Made by a program: the position numbers and the translations under genes
Assembly: GCA_934457095.1 (NCBI GenBank)
Contig: CAKSHJ010000010.1
Span: forward strand, 1-63,709
Reading direction: 5' to 3'
DNA: 63,709 bases
DNA from: an uncultured Eubacteriales bacterium
GTDB taxonomy: Bacteria; Bacillota; Clostridia; Oscillospirales; Acutalibacteraceae
The notes under the pieces: generated by a model
Database searches by the model: none
What the model was told of the DNA's origin: nothing
The model's input: the letters and a program-made list of their open reading frames with translations, nothing else
In this document: in pieces, positions 34,290 through 42,876 of the stretch
Layout of the letters: the number at the start of each line of letters is the position of its first letter
Numbering within the stretch: position 1 is the stretch's first letter

Positions 34290-35153
34290 TCACTCCTCCA
34301 ACATATTGTAAATGGTATCCTTTATAATCGCAGCTGCCGAAAACGGTGCCACCTTACCCGGCAATGACAACGCCGGTACCAAATGCAGCCCCAATTTTGC
34401 CACAGCCTCCTTGTCAAAGCCGCCCGGTACAGAAGCCAACTCTAAAAACAAGGTTTCTTTGGGGTGTCTTGCCAATACCTTTTTCGTAAAAATTTTAGTC
34501 GGCACGGTATTGAATACAAAGTCAAACGTACCGGGTAATTCTGCGAGTTTTGCCGTATGCACTGCCTTACAGCCATTCGACTGTATCCAGGCAAGGTCAG
34601 CGGTTTTGCGAGCGCTTACGGTTACATTTGCGCCTAAATTCTTCAGCATACGGCTTAATATTTTGCCAATACGCCCGTAGCCTGCCACCAAACATTCCGA
34701 GCCGTATATGGTACCCTCGCTCAATTCCATGGCAATCATAACCGCACCTTCCGCAGTAGGTACGGCATTACGCACGGCAAATTCCTCTCGCAAAGAATAA
34801 TCCTCTACGGTAATTTCATTCCAAAATACCGAGGTCGGCAGTAATTTTTTAATACCACCGCCAAATACACGCTTTTGCGCCATGCTGACAGCAAACGTAT
34901 CGTCCAGCACAATTTTCTCCTTACAAAACGGCGTATGCAAATGCAGTCCGTCCTGCGTCACCGGCAGCGGTAAAATTACCACATTGCACAAATCGCTCAG
35001 CTTCTGCAACGAAACACCGGTCACATGCTGTATGGCAATGTCCTTATCAAAGCCGCAAACATACACCGGATAACCGTCCAAAGCCAGCGATTGCGCTAAA
35101 TAAATCTGCCTTTTATCACCGCCTAAAACGCCGAAGCGATTTTTCTTTTCCAT
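34290..35153 (-). CDS. dpaA: Dipicolinate synthase subunit A
   Basis: A 287-residue NAD(P)-binding dehydrogenase-like subunit (SpoVFA), paired with DpaB for dipicolinate synthesis in late sporulation. The N-terminal fold starts FGVLGGDKRQIYLAQSLA, and the second Rossmann domain starts ECLVAGYGRIGKILSRMLKNLGANVTVSARK near 150. The start is ATG 35153 with a G-rich GGGGG ribosome site; the longer frame to 35222 crosses the murC promoter and is rejected. Control by sigma-K in the mother cell is expected, but I see no clear sigma-K promoter. Confidence 0.94.
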   Translation of the reverse strand: MEKKNRFGVLGGDKRQIYLAQSLALDGYPVYVCGFDKDIAIQHVTGVSLQKLSDLCNVVILPLPVTQDGLHLHTPFCKEKIVLDDTFAVSMAQKRVFGGGIKKLLPTSVFWNEITVEDYSLREEFAVRNAVPTAEGAVMIAMELSEGTIYGSECLVAGYGRIGKILSRMLKNLGANVTVSARKTADLAWIQSNGCKAVHTAKLAELPGTFDFVFNTVPTKIFTKKVLARHPKETLFLELASVPGGFDKEAVAKLGLHLVPALSLPGKVAPFSAAAIIKDTIYNMLEE

Positions 35154-35222
35154 AACAAAACCCCCGTTATACTTCTCATAACCCATACTATGGAAAAATA
35201 AAGAAGATTGTGCGTTACACAT

Positions 35223-35250
35223 TTGTCAAAAAGAAAAAATATGGTATAAT
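35223..35250 (+). promoter_or_regulatory. Promoter of murC
   Basis: TTGTCA (35223-35228), a 16-base spacer and a perfect TATAAT (35245-35250), 65 bases upstream of murC. Confidence 0.7.
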
Positions 35251-35314
35251 GGAAAAAAAGAAATCAATAAGCGTATACTGGATATAAAAGCCATATAAAA
35301 GGAGCCTAACGCAT

Positions 35315-36697
35315 ATGGAAAACCAAAACATCTTAAATACCGCAAAGCATATTCATTTCATCGGAATCGGCGGTTCGGGCATGTGCCCCATTGCAGAAAT
35401 TCTGCACCACAGAGGCTACCGCATTACCGGCTCGGACAGTACAGAATCTGAAACCGTACAAAAAATACGCTCCTATCAAATTCCCGTTGTCATCGGTCAA
35501 AAAGCCGAGAATATAAACGGCGCCGACTTGATTGTCTATTCCGCTGCGGTCAAAAAAGAAAACCCGGAGCTTGCCGCAGCATTACAAAGCGGCATTCCCA
35601 CCTTAGAACGTGCGCAAATGCTGGGTCTGGTTGCAAAGCGGTATCAAAATTCGATTGCCGTTGCAGGCACGCACGGCAAAACCACCACCACCGGTATGCT
35701 CACCCAACTGTTCGTTGAGGCCGGCAAGGACCCCTCCGCGATTATCGGGGGCAAATTACCGTTCATTGGCAGCAACGGCCGCGCCGGCAAATCCGAGTAC
35801 ATTCTATGCGAGGCCTGTGAATATGTAGACACCTTTTTACAATTGCAGCCGTCGGTTTCGGTAATTTTAAATATAGATGCCGACCATTTGGAATACTTCG
35901 GCTCTTTGGAGAACATCATTACCTCTTTCCGGAAATTTGCCGGTCAAACCACACAGGCGCTTATCATAAACGGAGACGATGAGAATGTGAGAAAAGCCGT
36001 AAAAGACTTGAAAAATATAGAAGTGCGCACCTTTGGCCTGCGCCCGGAAAATGACTATTGTGCAGCAAATTGTAATGAGGACTTCACCGCATTTGAGGAG
36101 TTTACACTTACAAAACAAGGCAAGCCCCTTGTGCAAATTTCACTTTCCGTCCCTGGCCGGCATAATATTATGAACGCCTTAGCCGCTGCTGCCACCGCAG
36201 ACTATTTTGGCATCAATAGCACAGAAATTGCAAAAGCACTGCACAATTTCACCGGAGTACACCGCCGCTTTGAGCGTCTTGGCACCTTTGACGGCATTAC
36301 CGTTGCAGATGACTTTGCCCACCACCCCACCGAGCTGCAAGCAACGCTTACCGCTGCCATGCACATGGGTTTTGAAACGGTATGGGCGATTTTTCAGCCA
36401 CACACCTACTCCCGTACTTTTCTATTGCTCAATGAATTTGCTGCGGCATTGGCTATTCCGAACCGAGTTATTTTAACGCCGATTTTACCGGTGAGAGAAA
36501 CCAACACTTACAACATTCATGCCGAGGATTTGGCCGCAAAAGTACCGGGCAGCGTATGCTTTAACACCTTTGAGGAAATCAGCGATTATGTGATTGCGCG
36601 CGCCAAACCCGGCGACTTGATTCTTACTTTGGGCGGCGGCGACATTTATAGCTGCGCAAATCTAATTGTAGAAAAATACAAAAATAAACAGGCTTAA
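35315..36697 (+). CDS. murC: UDP-N-acetylmuramate-L-alanine ligase
   Basis: A 460-residue Mur ligase adding the first amino acid of the peptidoglycan stem peptide. The UDP-binding start is IHFIGIGGSGMCPIAEIL, the ATP loop is AGTHGKTTTTGML near 112, and the central domain has NIDADHLEYFGS. The C-terminal domain has VADDFAHHPTELQATL and FQPHTYSRT. AAAAGGAG precedes the ATG. It stands alone, away from the usual dcw cluster, as in many Clostridia. Confidence 0.97.
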   Translation: MENQNILNTAKHIHFIGIGGSGMCPIAEILHHRGYRITGSDSTESETVQKIRSYQIPVVIGQKAENINGADLIVYSAAVKKENPELAAALQSGIPTLERAQMLGLVAKRYQNSIAVAGTHGKTTTTGMLTQLFVEAGKDPSAIIGGKLPFIGSNGRAGKSEYILCEACEYVDTFLQLQPSVSVILNIDADHLEYFGSLENIITSFRKFAGQTTQALIINGDDENVRKAVKDLKNIEVRTFGLRPENDYCAANCNEDFTAFEEFTLTKQGKPLVQISLSVPGRHNIMNALAAAATADYFGINSTEIAKALHNFTGVHRRFERLGTFDGITVADDFAHHPTELQATLTAAMHMGFETVWAIFQPHTYSRTFLLLNEFAAALAIPNRVILTPILPVRETNTYNIHAEDLAAKVPGSVCFNTFEEISDYVIARAKPGDLILTLGGGDIYSCANLIVEKYKNKQA

Positions 36698-36712
36698 CAT
36701 ACTTGTCAAATA

Positions 36713-36748
36713 AAAAAGACACACGATTCCATTTCGTGTGTCTTTTTT
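36713..36748. terminator. Bidirectional terminator between murC and tsf
   Basis: AAAAAAGACACACGA pairs with TCGTGTGTCTTTTTT around a short loop, for the convergent transcripts. Confidence 0.9.
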
Positions 36749-36761
36749 CTGTTTTGTATTT

Positions 36762-37676
36762 TTATTTTACCATATTGGCAACTTCATCGGCAAAGTTATC
36801 CTCACGTTTTTCAATACCCTCGCCTTTTTCAAAGCGCACAAAGCTCTTAATTTGAATGTCGCCGCCCAACTCTTTGGCAGTATCATTTGTATACTGCTGC
36901 ACGGTAATGTCACTGTCTTTCACATACGGTTGATCCAGCAAGCAAATTTCCTTAAAGAATTTTTTCATTCTGCCTTCCACAATTTTCTCGGCAACATTGG
37001 CAGGCTTACCGGACTCCACCACCTGCTCGGTCAAAATCTTTTTCTCATGCTCCACAACATCGGCAGGTACTTCCGCCTCAGAAACATAATTCGGCACAAT
37101 AGCCGCAACCTGCATAGCAATATTTTTGGCATATTCGGTAAAGGCTGGTTTCGCCGCAATTTCAGGAGTGGTATCAAAAGTTACCATAACGCCCATTCTG
37201 CCGCCGCCGTGAATATAAGTAATCACAGCGCCTTCACTGCGGGCAAAACGACGAATTTTAATATTTTCACCAATCGTCAAAATTTTCTCCTGCAAAATCT
37301 CTGCAATAGTATTGCTGCCGCCGACCGCCTTACAAGCAAGCAAGGCATCAACATCAACCGGGTTTTGCTCCATAACGGTTTGCGCGCAAGTTTTTACAAA
37401 TTGGTTAAACTCGTCGTTTTTGGCAACAAAGTCGGTTTCTGCGTTTACTTCAATGACTACGCCTACATTACCGGCTGCATTGGTTTCCGCATAGGCTACG
37501 CCCTCAGCCGCGATTCTGCCGGCTTTTTTAGCCGCGGCAGCCAAACCCTTTTCTCTTAAAAAATCAATGGCCGCGTCCATATCTCCGTTGGCCTCGGTCA
37601 ATGCTTTTTTGCAATCCATCATACCGCAACCGGTTCTTTCCCGTAATTGTGCAACATCCTTTGCTGTAAAAGCCAT
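36762..37676 (-). CDS. tsf: Elongation factor Ts
   Basis: A 304-residue nucleotide exchange factor for EF-Tu. The signature LRERTGCGMMDCKKALTEANGDMDAAIDFLREKG spans residues 11-44, with the UBA-like N-terminal domain, and VGVVIEVNAETDFVAKND starts the core near 73. It is downstream of rpsB, the usual order. An imperfect terminator-like hairpin at 37716-37741 lies between the two and may lower tsf relative to rpsB. Confidence 0.98.
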   Translation of the reverse strand: MAFTAKDVAQLRERTGCGMMDCKKALTEANGDMDAAIDFLREKGLAAAAKKAGRIAAEGVAYAETNAAGNVGVVIEVNAETDFVAKNDEFNQFVKTCAQTVMEQNPVDVDALLACKAVGGSNTIAEILQEKILTIGENIKIRRFARSEGAVITYIHGGGRMGVMVTFDTTPEIAAKPAFTEYAKNIAMQVAAIVPNYVSEAEVPADVVEHEKKILTEQVVESGKPANVAEKIVEGRMKKFFKEICLLDQPYVKDSDITVQQYTNDTAKELGGDIQIKSFVRFEKGEGIEKREDNFADEVANMVK

Positions 37677-37715
37677 ATTTTATTCCTCCGTTTTTGGTGT
37701 AATTTTAATTGAAAA

Positions 37716-37741
37716 AATACCCGCCAAAGCAGACGGATATT
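37716..37741 (-). terminator. Leaky terminator or attenuator between rpsB and tsf
   Basis: On the minus strand AATATCCG pairs with CGGGTATT (one wobble) and runs into six Ts. The stem is short, so partial read-through into tsf is expected. Confidence 0.6.
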
Positions 37742-37756
37742 TTACCATGCAAAATT

Positions 37757-38500
37757 TTATTGCGCAGCTTCTTCTGTTTCTTCCCGCACTTCCGACTCTA
37801 CGGCAGCAGCGCCCATTTGTCCCTCTCTGCCTTCAATAATTGCATTTGCCATGGCGGACGAAATCAACTTGACCGCGCGAATCGCATCGTCGTTACCCGG
37901 AATAACATAGTCAATTTCATCGGGGTCGCAGTTAGTGTCTACAATCGCCACAATCGGAATGCCCAGTTTTTTGGCCTCGGCAACGGCAATTCTCTCTTTG
38001 CGCGGGTCCACAATAAACAATGCGCCCGGCAATTGTTTCATATCTTTAATGCCGCCTAAAAATTTCTCTAATTTTTCAATTTCCAAACGCAACTTAATGA
38101 CTTCTTTTTTGGGAAGCAAATCAAAGGTACCGTCCTCTTCCATAGCTCTGAGCTGCTGCAAACGGCTCACTCTGCGGCGAATGGTACTGAAGTTGGTCAT
38201 CATACCGCCCAGCCATCTCGCGTTTACATAGTATGCGCCGGCACGCTCAGCCTCTTCCTTCACGGAATCCTGAGCCTGTTTTTTAGTGCCTACAAACAGT
38301 ACCGGCTTACCCTCCATGGAAATTTCGCGTACAAAATTGTAAGCGGTTTCCAATTCCTTCACGGTCTTCTGCAGGTCAATAATATAAATCCCGTTACGTT
38401 CTGTGAAGATATACCGTGCCATTTTAGGGTTCCATCTTCTGGTTTGGTGGCCAAAGTGAACACCGGCCTCCAAGAGTTGTTTCATAGATACGACTGCCAT
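37757..38500 (-). CDS. rpsB: 30S ribosomal protein S2
   Basis: A 247-residue ribosomal protein with the standard start MAVVSMKQLLEAGVHFGHQTRRWNPKMARYIF and the second signature PGALFIVDPRKERIAVAEAKKLGIPIVAIVDTN. The start is ATG 38500 behind AAGGAGG; the ORF extends upstream through the leader but without a ribosome site. A strong sigma-A promoter lies at 38610-38638, leaving a leader of about 100 bases. The acidic tail (REETEEAAQ) is longer than in Bacillus. Confidence 0.98.
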   Translation of the reverse strand: MAVVSMKQLLEAGVHFGHQTRRWNPKMARYIFTERNGIYIIDLQKTVKELETAYNFVREISMEGKPVLFVGTKKQAQDSVKEEAERAGAYYVNARWLGGMMTNFSTIRRRVSRLQQLRAMEEDGTFDLLPKKEVIKLRLEIEKLEKFLGGIKDMKQLPGALFIVDPRKERIAVAEAKKLGIPIVAIVDTNCDPDEIDYVIPGNDDAIRAVKLISSAMANAIIEGREGQMGAAAVESEVREETEEAAQ

Positions 38501-38609
38501 TTCAAAATCCTCCTTGGTTGTATCCTCCGCCGCGGCGTTATACGAATTCCACTTAAATAAAAGCACCAAAATTCGACCTACCACAGCGTGTGTTTTCTTG
38601 AACCGTATT

Positions 38610-38638
38610 ATTATAGCACGCGCAAATACAAATTGCAA
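38610..38638 (-). promoter_or_regulatory. Promoter of rpsB-tsf
   Basis: TTGCAA (38638-38633), 17 bases, a perfect TATAAT (38615-38610) on the minus strand. Confidence 0.75.
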
Positions 38639-38657
38639 GCTTTAATTTTGCGCAAAC

Positions 38658-38951
38658 CTACCCGTTGAAAAATTGGTTCCATAGACCTTGCCGTCTCCTC
38701 TGCGGCTGCGCGTAAGTAATATGGTTTACCAATATCGTTTCATCCCCGATTACATCTATATTTTCCCACGGAATCATAATATCCTGGGTTCTGCCCAGCA
38801 GTCCGAACAGCCGCGCGCGGCCGTATATGATAACGGATATCAACCTTGCACTGTCGGTATCCAGTTCCACATCGCTGACAAACCCCATACGCGTGCCATC
38901 CTGCAAATTAATGACCTCTTTATTTCTCATCTCTGTAATGCTGCATTTCAT
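38658..38951 (-). CDS. YlmC/YmxH-family PRC-barrel sporulation protein
   Basis: A 97-residue PRC-barrel protein of the YlmC/YmxH family (MRNKEVINLQDGTRMGFVSDVELDTDSARL, then IPWENIDVIGDETILV). In spore formers such proteins are expressed during sporulation; the molecular role is unclear. It is a single gene, divergent from ppa. The promoter was not recognised, and a sporulation sigma factor could drive it. Confidence 0.85.
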   Translation of the reverse strand: MKCSITEMRNKEVINLQDGTRMGFVSDVELDTDSARLISVIIYGRARLFGLLGRTQDIMIPWENIDVIGDETILVNHITYAQPQRRRQGLWNQFFNG

Positions 38952-39001
38952 CCTGCATACCTCCCCGCTGTAATCATATGCTTGCCGAACAGAAAAATGA
39001 G

Positions 39002-39030
39002 TTGCAGTTTACTGCAAAGTATGTTAGAAT
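39002..39030 (+). promoter_or_regulatory. Promoter of ppa
   Basis: TTGCAG (39002-39007), 17 bases, TAGAAT (39025-39030), 55 bases before the start. Confidence 0.6.
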
Positions 39031-39084
39031 TGTCCGGTAAATAAAAAGAACAAGCATCACATTGTTTGGGAAGGAAGATAAGAC

Positions 39085-39615
39085 ATGAACATTTGGCACG
39101 ACCTTTCTCCGGAAAGAGTAAACGAAACTGATTTTGACGCCGTGATTGAAATTACAAAGGGAGGCAAGGCAAAATATGAGCTGGACAAGGATACCGGCTT
39201 TTTAAAATTGGACCGCGTACTTTACACCTCCACCCATTACCCTGCAAACTACGGCTTCATTCCGCGCACCTATGCCGAGGACGGCGACCCGCTCGATGTA
39301 CTGGTGCTCTGCTCGGAAAATATTGTTCCGCTGGCGTTGGTGCGCTGCTATCCCATCGGCGTTATCCGCATGGTGGACGGCGGCGAAAAAGATGAAAAAA
39401 TCATCGCGATTCCGTTTAATGACCCAACCTATAATACTTATAAAGACATCGACCAGCTTCCCAAGCATATTTTTGACGAAATGTCTCACTTCTTCTCAGT
39501 GTATAAGGAGTTAGAGCATAAGGTCACCGCCATTGAGGAGGTCAGCGGCAGAGAAGCCGCAGTTTCCATTATTACAAACTGTATTCGAGCATATAACCAA
39601 AAGTTCGGAGAATAA
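39085..39615 (+). CDS. ppa: Inorganic pyrophosphatase, family I
   Basis: A 176-residue soluble family I pyrophosphatase, which hydrolyses the pyrophosphate released by biosynthesis. The Mg-binding signature is DGDPLDVLVL (residues 66-75), preceded by the substrate Lys in KGGKAKYELDKDTG and by YPANYGFIPRTY. Many Clostridia have family II or membrane pyrophosphatases instead. A bidirectional terminator follows. Confidence 0.96.
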   Translation: MNIWHDLSPERVNETDFDAVIEITKGGKAKYELDKDTGFLKLDRVLYTSTHYPANYGFIPRTYAEDGDPLDVLVLCSENIVPLALVRCYPIGVIRMVDGGEKDEKIIAIPFNDPTYNTYKDIDQLPKHIFDEMSHFFSVYKELEHKVTAIEEVSGREAAVSIITNCIRAYNQKFGE

Positions 39616-39620
39616 CGCCA

Positions 39621-39650
39621 AAAACCTGTGCAAATTGCACAGGTTTTTTA
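39621..39650. terminator. Bidirectional terminator after ppa
   Basis: AAAACCTGTGC and GCACAGGTTTT close around AAATT, with T-runs on both sides. It touches the stop codon of the convergent gene. Confidence 0.88.
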
Positions 39651-40157
39651 TTTAAGCATATGCTGAAAGGTTTTACCATGTTTTTTTAACAGCAACTGCA
39701 CGCACAACCCTGTAAAAAAGCCCGTTATAATACTGCTCAGCAATACAATCGGCGCATAATACAGTACGCTTACCGTTCCCAAAATAGGTATTGCCACCGC
39801 AAGCTGACCAAAAATATGCGCAACAGCCGCAAATACACCCGCAAGCCAAATAAAATCTCTGGAAAACACCCGGCTGCATGCCAACATAACCAGCAAGCCT
39901 AAAACGCCGCCGCTAAGGCTATATAAAAACGAAACGGTTTGTCCGGTAAAAATACTGCCCAGCACAATGCGTAAAATATGTATTTTGATAGCTTCCTTGC
40001 TGCCCAGCAAATAAACCGCAAACAGCGTTACCACATTGGCAAGACCCAATTTTATGCCCGGTATGGGTACAATCGGCGGCAGCTGCGCCTCCAAAATAAA
40101 AATCGTCAGAGCATTGGTAATCAGCATGGAAGATAAAATCATTTTTTTCAGCTTCAA
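39648..40157 (-). CDS. Gx-transporter / heptaprenyl diphosphate synthase component I-like membrane protein
   Basis: A 169-residue integral membrane protein with about five helices (MILSSMLITNALTIFILEAQLPP; PGIKLGLANVVTLFAVYLLG; SLSGGVLGLLVMLA). The PGIKLGLANV box marks the Gx transporter family, named in some databases as heptaprenyl diphosphate synthase component I; ECF-like substrate-binding folds are related. It follows a NusG-domain-II gene and apbE. In gene clusters for flavin attachment to exported proteins this trio recurs, so it may import a flavin or isoprenoid substrate. Substrate unproven. Confidence 0.8.
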   Translation of the reverse strand: MKLKKMILSSMLITNALTIFILEAQLPPIVPIPGIKLGLANVVTLFAVYLLGSKEAIKIHILRIVLGSIFTGQTVSFLYSLSGGVLGLLVMLACSRVFSRDFIWLAGVFAAVAHIFGQLAVAIPILGTVSVLYYAPIVLLSSIITGFFTGLCVQLLLKKHGKTFQHMLK

Positions 40158-40181
40158 TTGCAGTCACCACGCCTTTCTTGT

Positions 40182-40565
40182 TCATGTCACACCGTCTAAG
40201 GTATCGTCCGCACTTTCAATTTGAATCAGCAAACCATGCGGCAAACACGCTATGGGCAATACACCGTTGCTGATTCTCCCCTGAGAAACACAAATTTGGT
40301 CGGGACAATCAGCGCTTTCCACCGAGATATAACCCGGCTCTACCAACACCGTATTATATGCTCCGTGCTCACCCGGCACCGTAAATCTATACGGCTCTGT
40401 TACCGCATTTAAATCAATCGAACGAAGCAACACTCCATTCTGATACACATTGGCAACAGCGTTATCCACGGTTTTTTGCAACACCAAAATCCACCACAGC
40501 GTCAAACCGACCGCTACTACCGCAAATACTGCTCCGACTATGCCGTATTTTATTTTTTTGCTCAT
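40182..40565 (-). CDS. NusG-domain-II membrane-anchored protein
   Basis: A 127-residue protein with one N-terminal membrane helix (IVGAVFAVVAVGLTLWWIL) and an extracytoplasmic NusG domain II (LLRSIDLNAVTEPYRFTVPG...CPDQICVSQGRISNGVLPIACLPHGLLIQI). The conserved CPDQ-C and C-LPH positions mark the family and could be redox or metal residues. It overlaps apbE by four bases. In many Clostridia it accompanies ApbE and a Gx transporter; the exact job is unknown. Confidence 0.85.
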   Translation of the reverse strand: MSKKIKYGIVGAVFAVVAVGLTLWWILVLQKTVDNAVANVYQNGVLLRSIDLNAVTEPYRFTVPGEHGAYNTVLVEPGYISVESADCPDQICVSQGRISNGVLPIACLPHGLLIQIESADDTLDGVT

Positions 40566-41593
40566 GCTCCACCCTCGAATATATTGTTTTTGATGCCCGC
40601 TGTTTTCAGAATTTCACCGCTATCGGTAATAAATACAGCCTGCACCTGTTGTTGACTTTCTATGTACGTTTGAGCTTTTTCAAGCCCCATTACAAAGCAT
40701 GCGGTGGAAAGCGCGTCTGCCTGCATAGAATTTTCAGCAAAAACAGTAACGCTTTGCAAACCGCTGTTTGCAGAATAACCGGTTTTCGGGTCTAAGATAT
40801 GGTGGTAGCGTATGCCGTTTTCTATAAAATATCGCTCATAATTCCCCGAAGTCACCGCAGTGGCATTGACCAAATAAGTTGTCAATACCGCATGGGCAGT
40901 ATTGTTCGGGTCAGTAATACCAATGCCCCACGGCTGCCCGTTATATTTTTCGCCAATGGTTACAATATTCCCGCCCAAATTGATGACGCCGCAGGTAACA
41001 CCATACTGCTGCGTCAATATTTTTTTGATTTCATCCGCAGCAAAGCCCTTGGCTGTAGCGCCGAAATCCAACTGAATTTGGGGATTTAAAAAGCGAACGG
41101 TACGGTTTTCCGCATCCAATTCCACTTGAGTATAGCCCTTGTCTATCAAAAGCGGCGTAATTTCCGTTTGGTCCGGTAATTTTGCATCGCTTGTACCAAA
41201 GCCCCATAAATCATTCAGCTTCCCAATCGTACAATCTAAGGCGCCGTCGGTTTCTCTGCAATATTGCAGGCTTTGCTGCGTTACCGTAAACAGTGTCTCA
41301 GAGACCGCCACAGCCTGTTGAACAGCATTTTGATTCAATCGGTAAAGTTCGCTCTCCGCATCATGCGCGGAAAGTATTTTTTCCAGCTCCTTGGCTTTTG
41401 CAAAGGCAACCTCCACCCCTTGCTGCGCCTGCTCGCCATACAGCGTTACCGTAGCAACGGTGTCCATCACCAGCTCGGTACGGGTCGCCTTTTGCTCCTC
41501 TAAATTTGGGGTGCAGCCGGTGAAAACGCCGCCGCAAAATACAAGTATAGCGATAAATACCGCTGTAAAAGACATTCGTTTTAACATCGTCAT
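40562..41593 (-). CDS. apbE: FAD:protein FMN transferase lipoprotein
   Basis: A 343-residue ApbE enzyme, which attaches FMN from FAD to Ser/Thr of exported or membrane redox proteins (for example RnfG/NqrC). The N-terminus is a lipoprotein signal, with the lipobox ending at Cys in GGVFTGC. It has MDTVATVTLYGE, QLDFGATAKGFAADEIK near 175 and NLGGNIVTIG, then the metal site region HHILDPKTGYSANSGLQSVTV and ADALSTACFVMG. The start overlaps the small gene upstream by four bases. Its target protein is not in the window. Confidence 0.95.
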   Translation of the reverse strand: MTMLKRMSFTAVFIAILVFCGGVFTGCTPNLEEQKATRTELVMDTVATVTLYGEQAQQGVEVAFAKAKELEKILSAHDAESELYRLNQNAVQQAVAVSETLFTVTQQSLQYCRETDGALDCTIGKLNDLWGFGTSDAKLPDQTEITPLLIDKGYTQVELDAENRTVRFLNPQIQLDFGATAKGFAADEIKKILTQQYGVTCGVINLGGNIVTIGEKYNGQPWGIGITDPNNTAHAVLTTYLVNATAVTSGNYERYFIENGIRYHHILDPKTGYSANSGLQSVTVFAENSMQADALSTACFVMGLEKAQTYIESQQQVQAVFITDSGEILKTAGIKNNIFEGGA

Positions 41594-41853
41594 TTCCTCA
41601 GTTTCACATCAAATTTCAACAAATTCTCCATGCAGCGATACCCGCCCTGCGCCCGTATATACATCGCTCCGCACTGGGAGCAAGAGTAAACGGTAAAATC
41701 ATTTTCCCTGTTCTGAAAGGGGTCGTATGCCGTAATATACAAATTGGTCGGGTATAAAAACGAGGCCTTGGCACAGCAATTCTTAAGCGGCAAAAATTCC
41801 CGTTTTTGAAACCGATGCAAACGATATGGACTTTCGGGTATCGGGTGATTCAT
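41590..41853 (-). CDS. Small hypothetical protein coupled to apbE
   Basis: An 87-residue protein I do not recognise, rich in aromatic and basic residues, with a CxxC (YSCSQCGAMYIRAQGGYRC) that could bind zinc with the later Cys. It overlaps the apbE start (ATGA), so it is probably translated with it. No membrane segment or signal peptide is visible. Confidence 0.6.
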   Translation of the reverse strand: MNHPIPESPYRLHRFQKREFLPLKNCCAKASFLYPTNLYITAYDPFQNRENDFTVYSCSQCGAMYIRAQGGYRCMENLLKFDVKLRK

Positions 41854-41935
41854 GGCGGCGGCCTCCCTTTGGTGGTATTTGCTATATTATACGATAAAAG
41901 TATGTTTTTAACAAGTGCCCAAAAATTGCATTGGG

Positions 41936-41966
41936 TGAATGAAGCTTCCTCTTTGTGGCAATACTG
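41936..41966 (+). promoter_or_regulatory. Possible sigma-F/sigma-G promoter of sigG
   Basis: TGAATG (41936-41941), 17 bases, CAATACTG (41959-41966) recall the sigma-G pattern TGAATA / CATACTA. The match is imperfect; autoregulation is the expected logic in spore formers. Confidence 0.35.
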
Positions 41967-41995
41967 AAATTGTTGCTGCTAAGGAGGAATTGAAT

Positions 41996-42766
41996 TTGCA
42001 ATACAACAAGGTTGAAATTTGCGGCGTAAATACCTCAAAGCTTAAGGTACTCAGCGAAAAAGAAAAAATTTCCCTGCTCAAAAAGGCCCAAGCCGGAGAC
42101 AAACTTGCCAGAGATGAACTCATCAGCGGAAATCTGCGTTTAGTGCTCAGTGTAATTCAGCGTTTTACCAACCGAGGCGAAAATATGGACGATTTATTTC
42201 AAGTAGGCTGCATCGGTTTAATCAAGGCTATCGACAACTTTGATATTTCCCAGGAAGTACGCTTTTCGACCTACGGCGTCCCCATGATTATCGGCGAAAT
42301 CCGCCGCTATTTACGCGATAACAATTCCGTGCGGGTCAGCCGTTCCATGCGGGACATTGCCTACAAAGCCGTACAGGAAAAGGAGCGCCTGACCGCCCAA
42401 AACGGCAAGGAGCCCAATGTGCAGGAAATTGCGGATTCTTTGCAAATGCGCCGGGAGGAAATCGTATTGGCGCTGGAGTCGATCGCGGAACCGGTATCCC
42501 TGTACGAACCGATTTTCTCCGACGGCGGGGATACGTTGTATGTCATGGACCAAGTGGGCGACAAAAACGACGACAAAAATTGGCTGGACGAAATTGCTCT
42601 GAAGGAGGCCATGAACGATTTAAGCGGCCGGGAAAAGCAAATCATGGGCATGCGCTTTTTTCAGGGCAAAACCCAAATGGAGGTCGCTTCCGAAATCGGT
42701 ATCAGTCAGGCACAGGTTTCCCGGCTGGAAAAATGTGTGTTAACCAAAATTAAAAAAGACCTATGA
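41996..42766 (+). CDS. sigG: Forespore sigma factor sigma-G
   Basis: A 256-residue sigma-70-type factor directing late forespore transcription. The sigma-G start YNKVEICGVNTSKL is diagnostic. Region 2 has LRLVLSVIQRFTNRGENMDDLFQVGCIGLIKAIDNFD and FSTYGVPMIIGEIRRYLRD, and region 4 ends MEVASEIGISQAQVSRLEKCVLTKIKKDL. The start is TTG 41996 with AAGGAGG (41981-41987) eight bases upstream; the ATG at 41939 adds residues foreign to the family. It does not adjoin spoIIGA-sigE, which lie 3 kb away on the other strand. Confidence 0.96.
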   Translation: MQYNKVEICGVNTSKLKVLSEKEKISLLKKAQAGDKLARDELISGNLRLVLSVIQRFTNRGENMDDLFQVGCIGLIKAIDNFDISQEVRFSTYGVPMIIGEIRRYLRDNNSVRVSRSMRDIAYKAVQEKERLTAQNGKEPNVQEIADSLQMRREEIVLALESIAEPVSLYEPIFSDGGDTLYVMDQVGDKNDDKNWLDEIALKEAMNDLSGREKQIMGMRFFQGKTQMEVASEIGISQAQVSRLEKCVLTKIKKDL

Positions 42767-42768
42767 AA

Positions 42769-42797
42769 AACAGGAAGCTTAACGGCGCTTCCTGTTT
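42769..42797 (+). terminator. Terminator after sigG
   Basis: AACAGGAAGC pairs with GCTTCCTGTT plus TTG, three bases past the stop region. The T-tail is short. Confidence 0.65.
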
Positions 42798-42876
42798 TGC
42801 GTTTACGAGCTCTATACAAACGCGCCCCGCTGTGCTACACTGAACATAAGCAAATTTAAGTCAGGAGGCAAGTTTT

